A stretch of DNA of 34,620 bases from Bacillota bacterium (GCA_029003555.1 JAQYCE010000062.1:1-34620), one strand, 5' to 3'; numbered from the stretch's first letter, positions 1-7,607 are shown. Translations and numbers: made by a program. Notes: generated by a model from the letters alone, not told the origin.

Positions 1-32
1 TGAACGGAATTTGTATCGATCGTGGGATTCAT
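1..32 (-). CDS. 5' end of an unidentified gene cut by the left edge
   Basis: An ATG at 32-30 (minus) is preceded, five bases upstream, by a good Shine-Dalgarno (AGAGAGGAG) and opens a frame reading MNPTIDTNSV before the window ends. Only ten codons are visible, so no family can be named. An extended -10 element lies about 40 bases upstream. The gene is probably separate from the transglutaminase operon, because more than 240 bases and a palindrome lie between them. Confidence 0.45.
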   Translation of the reverse strand, partial: MNPTIDTNSV

Positions 33-68
33 AAAAACTCCTCTCTGATATGCTCAAGTGATTGGTCT

Positions 69-77
69 ATTTTACCA
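69..77 (-). promoter_or_regulatory. Extended -10 promoter for the left-edge gene
   Basis: On the minus strand the sequence TGGTAAAAT is a TGN-type extended -10 (TAAAAT at 69-74, TG at 76-77). No convincing -35 lies 16-18 bases upstream. It is well placed to drive the gene starting at 32. Similar TGG-TAAAAT or TGG-TATAAT boxes precede the recombinase gene and the ThrE operon in this window. Confidence 0.4.
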
Positions 78-275
78 TGTTTACAGGGAAAAGGCGTGGC
101 CAGGATCTCCAGTGAATCTTCCCACATCCTCATCCTCTAAATCCTTCCGAGATAATTATGGGAGGGGGAGAGGAGACCGGTCAAGGCCGAAGGTTTTCAA
201 AATATAAATTATGTCACAAAATACATATTTTGTGACAACATAGGGGGGCTCGGACAAATAAGCCCGGAAGCCGGT
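78..275. other. Intergenic stretch with a palindrome, no gene
   Basis: This gap between the transglutaminase stop and the left-edge gene holds no plausible coding frame. Its notable feature is the AT-rich palindrome at 212-237. There is no clear GC-rich terminator with a T tract for the transglutaminase operon; the palindrome followed on the minus strand by an AT-rich stretch could serve as a weak one. Confidence 0.4.
212..237. repeat. 26-bp perfect palindrome
   Basis: Arms TGTCACAAAATA and TATTTTGTGACA are exact reverse complements around a two-base centre (CA). Symmetry breaks at the next base outward. It could be an operator for a dimeric regulator, an AT-rich transcript-ending hairpin for the operon ending at 276, or a recombinase-type site (11-6-11 geometry). 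No function can be assigned from sequence alone. Confidence 0.6.
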
Positions 276-2657
276 CTACCAAGGCTTTCTTGGGACCTTA
301 AAGACTTCCCCGAAGAGCCATCCCATCTTCGACAGCTTCCTCTTCCTTTCTGCGGACAATTTGATATAGAGACGGTGAAGAGCTTGGAGGTCTTCCCTTG
401 TCGGCTCTTCTTCGCCGTAACGGAAAGCTTCCAAACTCGTTTGGACCTCATTGATCTCCTTCCAATCATACTTGACATGAAGTTTATCCAGAAGGTCTTT
501 TACCGTGTCCTTCCTTTGGATGGCTAGTCCTTCCTCTTGACCCATACGCTTTATCTCTGTCCAGATTCGATCCATGGTTTCCCTTGGACTGGTTTTTGCC
601 CGATCCAGAGATGCTGGCAACTGACGTTCTTTCCAGCATCGTTCTTTTCCGATGACATAAAAGGCCAATCCCAGGACCAAGACGAGGATGATAAGCCCCA
701 AAACCATCCATTTCGCTCCAGAAGCCTCCAGAGGGCTTTCAGGCGTTTTTTTATCATCAGAGGTATCGTTGTCTATTGACGTTGAAGATTCTTCGTCTAT
801 GGACGTCTCAGGCCCTGATTCTTCCGACAGATCCTCTGAGGATTCTTGGCTATCTTCCGGTTCCTCCGGTATGGGTTGATCATCCGGATGGTTTAAGGAT
901 AAACCGGATAAGGTCTCCATATGTGAAGATGGTGTGGCTTCGACAGGAATCCATCCTAAACCTTCCATATGAACTTCACACCAGGCATGGGCCTGGTTGG
1001 CGGTTAGAGTTCGGTTGGCCACATCATCCGGCGCAATGTCCATAAAAGGCAGGACAAATCCTTCGGCGTATCGGGTTTCATAACCCAGGTCCCTCAACAG
1101 GATGGTCATGGCTGAGGCAAAGTAAACGCAATAGCCTTCCTTATTTGTCAAAAAGTTATCAATAAATAATTCACCATCAGAAATTGTGGAGGCATTTAAA
1201 TTGTAGCTATAGTTCCGGGAGAAATGGTCTTGGATTTGTGCAACCAAGCTGGCAAAGTCTTTCTCTTCTCCATACACAATCTCATGAAGGCTTGAGTCCA
1301 AGGCAGCGACATTATTCTCCAGAGCCCTCTCCCCCTCCCCCTTAGTTGGTGTATAGGAGGCCAGGCTTTGGGGGTCCACCACTTTTCCCAGGGGAATATA
1401 GTGGTCTATGGAGATCATTCCAAATTCATGATAGGGAGATTCCGAGACCACCATCCCATTCTCGCTATAGAGAAAAGAATTGTTGATCTGGAGCCCGGTA
1501 AAGGGATCCATTGGATTGATTGGGCCATCAGGAGCCTGAAGAAGGCGGCCTAAAAGTCCGGGCTTTCCCGGTGTGAAGACCACCTTGGTGTCTCTATGGG
1601 GTCGCTGGATGAGGATGGTGGGTTTAATCAGACCATCTTGGAGAGCCCGGTCTCGGACAGCCTTATCCGTAAACCAGAAGCTTTTGGCCTTATCCGAAGT
1701 GACATCGTCAAAAAAATTCAAATCCCAGGGAAAGACCTTTAGGATTTGTTCATTTTTATAGGACCAGGAGTGTCCATCGAAGGCATCATATGTTGACCCA
1801 CGCAGGTAAAGGGCATCCGGGCCGGCAGTCACATCGATATAAGGGTCCTCACTAGGCTTTACGGGACCGCCGACATGAAGGTTTCCCTGAGGATAAAAAC
1901 CTAACTCCTTTAAAGAGAAAGCGGTAACCTCTCCCCCTTCCATGGGCCTCTTATCATTGAGGAAGCGGTGGAAGTCGGGATTGAAGAAGGTCTCGCTGGG
2001 GATAACCAGGGAAAGGAGGAAGGTCAGGCCCACTAAGGTCAACCCGAAGCTGATCGGGGGTCTTTGGTCCCGTCCGGCCGGATCCTGCTTGAAGGCATAG
2101 GAAGCGTAAACGCAAAATAATCCGGCAAGAAGGGCCGGCATCCACCGTGGATCGACGGTTAAATCTTCAATAAAAAAGAGAGGGCCGATCAAAAAAAGGA
2201 GGTTTAGCAAAGGAATGGGCAGGGCCCAAATCGTCAGGACAGAAAGAAGAGAGTTTCCAAACAAAATAAGATTTGGAATCGATTGGGGCATAAGCAGGGG
2301 ATCTTCGATTGAGGTGGCTTGAATCCAAGCGAGAATCTGTTGAAAGGCCCCTTCCTTTGACAGCCAAAATGAAGGAGAAAGAAAGGACAGTCCGAAATCT
2401 GAACCGCTTACCCATTGGACAATCAAAAGGAGGAGGGCTATAGCCACGATTGGAAGTGAAATCTTCCAATATTTGAAAAGAAGTCCTGAAAGAAAACAGA
2501 CCAATAGAATGATGGCCAGACTGAATGGGAAGTTGACTCCCACTGAAGGACTATACTGCCCAACAAGACGAAGTCCGAAATAGCTTAGACACAGGGCGAA
2601 CACCGAAGAGGTTAGCCAGGATTGAAGGGTCTGCGCCCATTCTTTTTTAGTTTTCAT
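276..2657 (-). CDS. TgpA-like membrane transglutaminase-domain protein
   Basis: A protein of about 793 residues. The N-terminal quarter is a bundle of hydrophobic segments (roughly residues 15-225). An extracytoplasmic region follows, carrying a transglutaminase-like core: Cys510 in GYCVYFAS, His557 in QAHAWCEV, and Glu573 in PVEATPS at the place of the usual Asp. After it come an acidic Ser/Glu-rich linker, one more membrane helix near residue 665 and a cytoplasmic tail of about 110 residues. This is the TgpA/DUF3488 plan, found beside DUF58 and MoxR genes; the substrate is unknown in most species. I chose the ATG at 2657 because AAGGGAGGGGG precedes it; the ATG at 2678 has no clear ribosome site. 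The gene overlaps the DUF58 gene by 11 bases, which suggests translational coupling. Confidence 0.85.
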   Translation of the reverse strand: MKTKKEWAQTLQSWLTSSVFALCLSYFGLRLVGQYSPSVGVNFPFSLAIILLVCFLSGLLFKYWKISLPIVAIALLLLIVQWVSGSDFGLSFLSPSFWLSKEGAFQQILAWIQATSIEDPLLMPQSIPNLILFGNSLLSVLTIWALPIPLLNLLFLIGPLFFIEDLTVDPRWMPALLAGLFCVYASYAFKQDPAGRDQRPPISFGLTLVGLTFLLSLVIPSETFFNPDFHRFLNDKRPMEGGEVTAFSLKELGFYPQGNLHVGGPVKPSEDPYIDVTAGPDALYLRGSTYDAFDGHSWSYKNEQILKVFPWDLNFFDDVTSDKAKSFWFTDKAVRDRALQDGLIKPTILIQRPHRDTKVVFTPGKPGLLGRLLQAPDGPINPMDPFTGLQINNSFLYSENGMVVSESPYHEFGMISIDHYIPLGKVVDPQSLASYTPTKGEGERALENNVAALDSSLHEIVYGEEKDFASLVAQIQDHFSRNYSYNLNASTISDGELFIDNFLTNKEGYCVYFASAMTILLRDLGYETRYAEGFVLPFMDIAPDDVANRTLTANQAHAWCEVHMEGLGWIPVEATPSSHMETLSGLSLNHPDDQPIPEEPEDSQESSEDLSEESGPETSIDEESSTSIDNDTSDDKKTPESPLEASGAKWMVLGLIILVLVLGLAFYVIGKERCWKERQLPASLDRAKTSPRETMDRIWTEIKRMGQEEGLAIQRKDTVKDLLDKLHVKYDWKEINEVQTSLEAFRYGEEEPTREDLQALHRLYIKLSAERKRKLSKMGWLFGEVFKVPRKPW

Positions 2658-3855
2658 GGCCCCCTCCCTTCTCGTCATCCAACCATAGGCAGGAAAAACC
2701 AGCTTTTTTAATCTTTTCTACCATATCCGAGTCATTCATAGAAAGGTAGGATAAACAGATGAAATAGATCCCCAATTCATAGGCTTGGATTAGGGCCCCC
2801 AAGGACTCCTGGTCAAAACGCTGGATAAAGATGACCTGGGCCTTGTCACCCAGGGGCTCAATCTTCCAGTTAAGTCCCCGGGTCCGGAAAGGGAGCCAAG
2901 CCAACCAAAGTCGGAGCTTTCCCTCTTCAGCGATGGAGGGAAAGGTCTTATATTGGCCTTGGACATCGGAAATGCGGACCACCTGCCCCCGGTCAAGCAT
3001 GGTCTTGGAAAAAGTATAGATCTGGTCGAGGAAGAAATTTCGGTCCATGAGGAGGCGGAGCTGATCTCCATGGAGGTCCGTTTTTTTCGCTGTCATAAAG
3101 TGGGGCGAAGGTCCTTCCACATCCGCCGTATGGACGATGATACGGAGGGGTTCCTGGTCGGTATCCGAATAGCGTTTGACCATGAATTCCTGGAGGCGGG
3201 CCGTTAACTTCCAGTGGACGTGAGCCATGGACTCTCCCTGGGTCAAAGGATCGATGGAAAAGAGGTCATCTGTTACTGAGGGTAAGTTTTTTTTCTGAAT
3301 GGGGTCCCCAAGGTCATCAGCAAGAGAGGTCAATCCGGATCCGGCCTCCCCGCGGCTCAGGCTGGGAAGAGCGTAGCAGTGGACCATATGGCTGAGCCGG
3401 TCCTGGCTGAAGGACATCCGAATAAAGCCAAGGAAGTCCTCATAAATGGGTTCCTTGGTTTCTAGGGTGTAGGTTCCCGTAAAGGGCAACATAAAAGCCA
3501 GGTCCACTGTCCGGGTCTCCTTCGGCTGGAGCATGACTTCCATGGGTTTTTCCTTTTTTCCCTGGACAAGTTTTAAGTCGGGAAAGAGGAGAAAAAAGGC
3601 CATAAAAGGCGATTCATTGGTCAGTCGGCAGATCCAATGACCCTCCTGGCCCCTTTGGAGGACTTGTGGACGAATGGTCAGCTTGGCCTTGAGCTTCCGG
3701 TCGGAGAGCTTGGAGAAGATGATGGACAGGATGGGCAGGAGGGTCCAGAAGATGATAAAAATATGGGGAAAGGGCCGTAATTGCAGGTTGGCCAGGACGA
3801 AAAGAACCAGCCAACCCAGGGCCCAGAAAATAAAGCGGGGTCGGATGGACTTCAT
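2647..3855 (-). CDS. DUF58 domain protein
   Basis: A 402-residue protein with two closely spaced hydrophobic helices near the N-terminus (about residues 8-45), then a beta-rich region and the DUF58 signature around residues 205-225 (AHVHWKLTARLQEFMVKRY), where the His-Trp-Lys and the following basic residues are typical of the family. DUF58 proteins are vWA-like partners of MoxR ATPases; their exact job is unknown, but they are thought to assist assembly or maturation of envelope proteins. The start overlaps the moxR stop by four bases (ATGA) and the end overlaps the transglutaminase gene, so the three are one operon. Family assignment is firm; function is inferred. Confidence 0.87.
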   Translation of the reverse strand: MKSIRPRFIFWALGWLVLFVLANLQLRPFPHIFIIFWTLLPILSIIFSKLSDRKLKAKLTIRPQVLQRGQEGHWICRLTNESPFMAFFLLFPDLKLVQGKKEKPMEVMLQPKETRTVDLAFMLPFTGTYTLETKEPIYEDFLGFIRMSFSQDRLSHMVHCYALPSLSRGEAGSGLTSLADDLGDPIQKKNLPSVTDDLFSIDPLTQGESMAHVHWKLTARLQEFMVKRYSDTDQEPLRIIVHTADVEGPSPHFMTAKKTDLHGDQLRLLMDRNFFLDQIYTFSKTMLDRGQVVRISDVQGQYKTFPSIAEEGKLRLWLAWLPFRTRGLNWKIEPLGDKAQVIFIQRFDQESLGALIQAYELGIYFICLSYLSMNDSDMVEKIKKAGFSCLWLDDEKGGGHEN

Positions 3856-4820
3856 CGGGGGGCAACCATTTCTTTCAGGAGGCGGTCGGTGACGTCAGCG
3901 GAAGTCATTCCCTGACCCCGGGCCTGGGCCTTCATGATCATCCGGTGGTCGAGAACATCGTGGGCCATCCGTTGGATGTCATCGGGCTTGACATAGGTCC
4001 GCCCTTCCATGAGGGCCAGGGTGGAGGCCGCCTTGAGGAGCATGATGGAAGCGCGGGGACTGACGCCCAGTTCCACCCATTCCGATTCACGGCTACCCCT
4101 GGTTAGGGAAAGGAGGTAGTGCTTAACTTCATCGGATGCCGTGACATCTTCCACAGCTTCGCGGATCTGGCGGATTTCATTCCCATCCGCAACCACCCGA
4201 ACCGTCTCAGAAAGATGCTTAAGGGCATCCTTGTCCATGATCAGCATTTCCTCTTCCTTGGAAGGATAGCCGATGGATAGGCGCATCATAAACCGGTCCA
4301 TCTGGGCTTCCGGCAAGGGGTAAGTACCCACATGTTCGACCGGGTTTTGGGTGGCCATGACCATAAAGGGCTGGGGCAGGATGTAGGTCTTTCCCTCAAC
4401 GGTGACCTGGCCCTCTTCCATGGCTTCCAAAAGGGCCGACTGGGTCCTTGGAGAGGAACGGTTGATTTCATCGGCCAGGAGGATTTGGGTCATGGCTGCC
4501 CCTTCACGGAAGACAAATTCCGATGTTTTGGGGTTATAGATGTTAAAGCCTGTCACGTCCGAGGGCATGAGGTCCGGGGTAAACTGGATTCGCTGGAAGT
4601 CCAGGCCCACAGCCCGGGCAAGGGCTCTGGCTACCGTGGTTTTCCCGATTCCTGGCACATCTTCCAAAAGAACATGACCGCCGGCCAAGAGGCAAATGAG
4701 CATCTTTCGGATGACGATTTGGTTACCTACAACGGATTCCTTAATCGAAGACAAGACCTCTTCGGTGAGCTTCTGGGTCTTTCCTGCGGCCTCTTTTACA
4801 GTAATCTTTCCAACTTTCAT
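3852..4820 (-). CDS. MoxR-family AAA+ ATPase
   Basis: A 322-residue AAA+ ATPase of the MoxR branch. Walker A is DVPGIGKT (Lys60), Walker B is LLADEINR near residue 119, followed by the family-typical RSSPRTQSALLEAMEE, then sensor 1 around MATQNPVEHVGTYPLPEAQ and the C-terminal lid with SPRASIMLLKAA. MoxR ATPases act as chaperone-like remodelers for partner proteins encoded next door, here the DUF58 and transglutaminase proteins. The start ATG at 4820 has GAGGAGAGG upstream. It is the first gene of the operon and has its own promoter at 4917-4945. Confidence 0.92.
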   Translation of the reverse strand: MKVGKITVKEAAGKTQKLTEEVLSSIKESVVGNQIVIRKMLICLLAGGHVLLEDVPGIGKTTVARALARAVGLDFQRIQFTPDLMPSDVTGFNIYNPKTSEFVFREGAAMTQILLADEINRSSPRTQSALLEAMEEGQVTVEGKTYILPQPFMVMATQNPVEHVGTYPLPEAQMDRFMMRLSIGYPSKEEEMLIMDKDALKHLSETVRVVADGNEIRQIREAVEDVTASDEVKHYLLSLTRGSRESEWVELGVSPRASIMLLKAASTLALMEGRTYVKPDDIQRMAHDVLDHRMIMKAQARGQGMTSADVTDRLLKEMVAPR

Positions 4821-4916
4821 GACAACCTCTCCTCATTGAACAAATTTTTCATATCGGATATATGGCCAAATCCGTCCTTATCGGACTTGTATCCATTTTG
4901 TTACCTATCTTTTTCA

Positions 4917-4945
4917 ATTATACCTCATGAAAAGACGGGGGACAA
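4917..4945 (-). promoter_or_regulatory. Promoter of the moxR operon
   Basis: On the minus strand a perfect TATAAT lies at 4917-4922, 17 bases from TTGTCC at 4940-4945 (four of six matches to TTGACA). It reads toward moxR, leaving a leader of about 90 bases. The -35 hexamer lies inside the 5' arm of the inverted repeat at 4937-4960. Confidence 0.5.
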
Positions 4946-4960
4946 ATTCCCTTGTCCCCC
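4937..4960. repeat. Inverted repeat between divergent moxR and recombinase genes
   Basis: Nine-base arms GGGGGACAA and TTGTCCCCC flank a six-base centre. The repeat covers the moxR -35 hexamer and sits about 15 bases upstream of the recombinase extended -10, so it could be an operator shared by both genes. It has no T tract on either side that would make it a terminator. Confidence 0.5.
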
Positions 4961-4974
4961 TCCCTTCCCCGCTG

Positions 4975-4983
4975 TGGTAAAAT
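4975..4983 (+). promoter_or_regulatory. Extended -10 promoter of the tyrosine recombinase gene
   Basis: TGGTAAAAT carries the TG of an extended -10 (4975-4976) and TAAAAT (4978-4983). A transcript starting about seven bases later would begin near 4990, leaving a short leader before the ATG at 5009. This argues against the in-frame ATG at 4952 as start. Confidence 0.45.
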
Positions 4984-5008
4984 GCAGGGAGAAAGAAAAG
5001 AGGACCCT

Positions 5009-6004
5009 ATGACTGATTATTTACCGCTTCCTCTCGAGGATTACATCAATTACTTAAAAACCGTCAAGGGATTGGCCCCCACCAGCATCCGGGAATACAC
5101 CTATGACCTGACCGCCTTTTTCCGCTTCCTGAAAAGAAGGAAGGGTGGGGCGGAATTCCGTCGGATGGACTTTGACGCCATCCCTATTGAAGATATGGGG
5201 ATCGAAGACATCCAGGCAGCCAGCCTCCATGACCTTCAAGCCTTCCTGGCCTTTAGCGAGGATGGAGAGATGCCCTCTGCTAACCGGAGGGCCCGGAAGA
5301 CTTCCGCCCTTAGAGGCTTTTTTAAGTATTTGGTGGTCTTTGAAGAGGTCCTGGATAAGAATCCCATGGATAAGCTGACCACTCCGAAAAAGAAAAAAAG
5401 GCAGCCGGTCTACCTGACCTTACCTGAGGCCATCCAGCTGATTGACCAGGCTTCCCGGGAGGAAAACCGCTTTTTTCGCCTCAGGGATGTGGCCATCCTG
5501 GTGACCTTCCTGACCACGGGGATCCGCCTGAGCGAGCTGGTCTCCCTCAATCTTAATTCCTTAAAAGATGATCATTTTAATGTGATCGGGAAGGGGGATA
5601 AGGAAAGAACCGTCTACATTACCGAGGCCCTCCAGGCCGCCCTCTCCTCCTACCTCTCGGTCCGCCCCATTGTTCCCGGCGAATCCGCCCTCTTTCTCTC
5701 TTCCAGGAAGAAGCGGATGAGCCAAAGGGCTGTCCAGCACCGGATTGAAAAGATCCTCCGAGATGCCGGCTTCGATACCTCCCGCTATTCCGTCCACAAG
5801 CTCCGTCATACGGCCGCCACCCTCATGTATAAGGAAGGGGTGGACATTCGAACCCTACAAAAAATATTGGGCCATGCCTCCATCGGCACGACCCAAATAT
5901 ACACCCATGTGGATGACCCCATGGTGAAGCAGGGGATGGAAAAGAACCCTCTTTCTCAGATGGACCTCCCCCGCCTCGATCCGGACAAGGGGGAAGAGGA
6001 TTAG
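5009..6004 (+). CDS. XerC/XerD-type tyrosine recombinase
   Basis: A 331-residue site-specific recombinase. The N-terminal SAM-like core-binding domain (about residues 1-110; LEDYINYLKTVKGLAPTS) is followed by the catalytic domain with the full set of residues: Arg173 (TGIRLSEL), Lys195 (GKGDKER), His263 and Arg266 (HKLRHTAA), His289 (LGHASIG) and nucleophile Tyr298 (IYTH). Length and spacing match the chromosomal Xer enzymes that resolve dimers at dif, and there are no phage or element genes nearby, so a housekeeping role is more likely than integration. I chose the ATG at 5009, with AAAAGAGG five bases upstream; the in-frame ATG at 4952 lies upstream of the likely promoter. It is the only protein gene on plus. 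Whether it is XerC, XerD or a paralogue cannot be decided here. Confidence 0.88.
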   Translation: MTDYLPLPLEDYINYLKTVKGLAPTSIREYTYDLTAFFRFLKRRKGGAEFRRMDFDAIPIEDMGIEDIQAASLHDLQAFLAFSEDGEMPSANRRARKTSALRGFFKYLVVFEEVLDKNPMDKLTTPKKKKRQPVYLTLPEAIQLIDQASREENRFFRLRDVAILVTFLTTGIRLSELVSLNLNSLKDDHFNVIGKGDKERTVYITEALQAALSSYLSVRPIVPGESALFLSSRKKRMSQRAVQHRIEKILRDAGFDTSRYSVHKLRHTAATLMYKEGVDIRTLQKILGHASIGTTQIYTHVDDPMVKQGMEKNPLSQMDLPRLDPDKGEED

Positions 6005-6258
6005 CCCTTGAGCCCCCGGGATTGGCGGTCCATATCCTCCACTACGATATCAAAAATTTCGCCCAGGCTCCGGCAGTATTTCAGAACGTCCCAGGGCTCA
6101 TTGGTATGGTAGTGGACTTTAATCAGGTCATCGCCCCCCACAGCCAGGAGGCAGTCTCCTTTAAAATTATTTTCAATGTAGTCATGGATAGCATCTTCAT
6201 CCAGACCTTCTCCTTCAATCAATAGCTGGGTATCATAGCGATATTCGGTTTCTTGCAT
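6001..6258 (-). CDS. Stand-alone FakA/YloV middle-domain-like protein
   Basis: An 85-residue protein that aligns, from memory, with the middle domain of YloV/FakA, the ATP-binding subunit of fatty acid kinase: a YDTQLLIEGE strand matching FCTE-type segments, then GDCLLAVGGDDLIKVHYHTN, where FakA has GDSL-V--DDELAKVHIH, and a final GEIFDIVVEDM matching GELIKIKIENM. There is no DhaL kinase domain and no C-terminal domain, so it cannot be a kinase alone. Some databases carry such short proteins as 'kinase to dihydroxyacetone kinase'. The ATG at 6258 follows AAAGGAAG and lies 26 bases inside the upstream exporter gene, so translation is likely coupled. Its stop overlaps the recombinase stop on the other strand. 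Function is unknown. Confidence 0.75.
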   Translation of the reverse strand: MQETEYRYDTQLLIEGEGLDEDAIHDYIENNFKGDCLLAVGGDDLIKVHYHTNEPWDVLKYCRSLGEIFDIVVEDMDRQSRGLKG

Positions 6259-6769
6259 GATTCTTCCTTTCTAGGCTCCTAATATTGGGAGCTTTTTTTT
6301 TCTTTATCCGTTGGACAATTCCTTTTTTCATAATATATAGGGCCTCTACCATGATGACGCCCAGGGCGATGGAGAGGGCCAGGGACAGGGTCTCGATCAT
6401 CTTCCGGGTGGCCAGAGCCGAATCTCCGGTGATAAAGCCCACAACCATCTGGAAAAGCTGCATCCCCGGAACCAGGGAGGCCAAGGCCGGGATCAGAAAT
6501 AGGGTGACCGGTCCTTTCAGGATCCGGGACCCCTCCTGGGCACACCAGGCAATGAAGGCTGAGGAGAGAAAGGCGGCAGGAACGATTCCGATTTTATGCC
6601 AGGTGGAGGTGTAAATTCCCCAGCCGAAAAAGGCCATAAAACCGGCTGTGACCGCCATTTTTTTCGAATCACCCAGAGCTAAGGCAAAGAAAGTCACCCC
6701 TAAAAGAGCCCCCAGACATTCCCAGAAAATGAGGAGGTAGGGATTGGAAAAGAAAATATTTTCAATCAT
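6233..6769 (-). CDS. Threonine/serine exporter subunit, ThrE C-terminal half (DUF3815)
   Basis: A 178-residue, very hydrophobic protein with four to five predicted membrane helices, a family-like ALASLVPGM segment and a basic C-terminal tail (IKKKKAPNIRSLERK). It matches the DUF3815/ThrE_2 half of ThrE-type Thr/Ser exporters. In Corynebacterium ThrE is one chain; in many Firmicutes the two halves are adjacent genes, as here. The start at 6769 has a strong AGGAGGT, nine bases after the stop of the other half. Substrate is inferred from the family only. Confidence 0.85.
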   Translation of the reverse strand: MIENIFFSNPYLLIFWECLGALLGVTFFALALGDSKKMAVTAGFMAFFGWGIYTSTWHKIGIVPAAFLSSAFIAWCAQEGSRILKGPVTLFLIPALASLVPGMQLFQMVVGFITGDSALATRKMIETLSLALSIALGVIMVEALYIMKKGIVQRIKKKKAPNIRSLERKNHARNRISL

Positions 6770-6778
6770 AGGGACCTC

Positions 6779-7567
6779 CTAAAAAATCCAGTTAATGATC
6801 AAAAGGGAGAAGCCGGCTCCGAAGGCCAAGGCTAAGGCGGTGGCCATGGCGGAAAGAAGGTTGCCGGCTGCGGTGATATAGTCCCCCTTCATCATATCCC
6901 GAATGCCATTGGTAAAGGTCGTTCCCGGAAAGAGCATAATCAGGGAACCCAAAATCATGGGATCCATCCGGACGGAGGGGATGAGCTTGGAGAAAAAGGC
7001 CAGGAAAAAACTGGCAATGACGGTCTTAAAAAAGGCCGGGGTGAAGGTTTGGTCGATGTTCTTGGGAAGGACAAAATCCGTCACCACCGTAAGATAAGCG
7101 GCGACACCGGCCAGGAAGGACTCCAGGATCCCCCCGCCCCCCATCATGCAAAAGCCCCAGGCAAAGGGGAAGTTCATGAGCCGGGCATGGGGAATCTTCT
7201 TTTTTTGTTGAGAGAGAAGGACCAGGTCCATATAGGCCTCATCCAGGGTCATTTGGTGGGAGGTTAAAGCCCGGGAAATCTCATTGACCCTTTGTATCTT
7301 GTAAAGGTCAAAGAAACGGGACTTGATCCGCTTAATGGCCGTGATATAGGTTTTATCATCAAAGGTAATGGTGACCATTAGAGCCGTGAGCAAGCTCACC
7401 ACATCCACATCCTGGTGGTCGGATAAGGCCAGGATTCTTTCCATGGTGTCCTCCACCCGGTAGGTTTCGGCGGCGGATGAGGTCAAAATCGATCCGGCCA
7501 AAAGGGCAATCTGAAGGATTTCCTTATCCCGACTATGCAGTTGTCCTTCCCGGATTTCCATGTCCAT
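6779..7567 (-). CDS. Threonine/serine exporter subunit, ThrE N-terminal half (DUF1212)
   Basis: A 262-residue membrane protein. The soluble N-terminal part carries the DUF1212 signature AGSILTSSAAETYRVEDTM (about residues 25-43), and the rest is a set of hydrophobic helices from about residue 125 onward, including GGGILESFLAG and ILGSLIMLFPGTTFTNGIRD. It is the partner of the DUF3815 gene just downstream and together they should form a secondary exporter for threonine, serine or a similar small solute in the cytoplasmic membrane. First gene of a three-gene operon. Two in-frame ATGs (7567 and 7561) lie close together behind a G-rich ribosome site. Confidence 0.88.
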   Translation of the reverse strand: MDMEIREGQLHSRDKEILQIALLAGSILTSSAAETYRVEDTMERILALSDHQDVDVVSLLTALMVTITFDDKTYITAIKRIKSRFFDLYKIQRVNEISRALTSHQMTLDEAYMDLVLLSQQKKKIPHARLMNFPFAWGFCMMGGGGILESFLAGVAAYLTVVTDFVLPKNIDQTFTPAFFKTVIASFFLAFFSKLIPSVRMDPMILGSLIMLFPGTTFTNGIRDMMKGDYITAAGNLLSAMATALALAFGAGFSLLIINWIF

Positions 7568-7598
7568 GGGCCATCCCCTCCCCTATCAGTCTTTGCTT

Positions 7599-7607
7599 AT
7601 TATACCA
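7599..7607 (-). promoter_or_regulatory. Extended -10 promoter of the ThrE operon
   Basis: Minus-strand TGGTATAAT: a perfect TATAAT at 7599-7604 with an upstream TG two bases away. No good -35 is visible. It leaves a leader of about 25 bases before the exporter start at 7567. Confidence 0.5.

Noticed and set aside
4952..5008. N-terminal extension of the tyrosine recombinase
   Set aside because: It starts upstream of the likely promoter, has no ribosome site and adds residues absent from the family.
4332..5012. 226-residue open frame on plus across moxR
   Set aside because: It lies opposite the conserved MoxR motifs, crosses the divergent promoter region and resembles no family.
5009..6004. 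Recombinase as integrase of a mobile element
   Set aside because: No phage, plasmid or cargo genes, no flanking direct repeats seen next to the tRNA-Leu, and length and motifs fit a chromosomal Xer enzyme.
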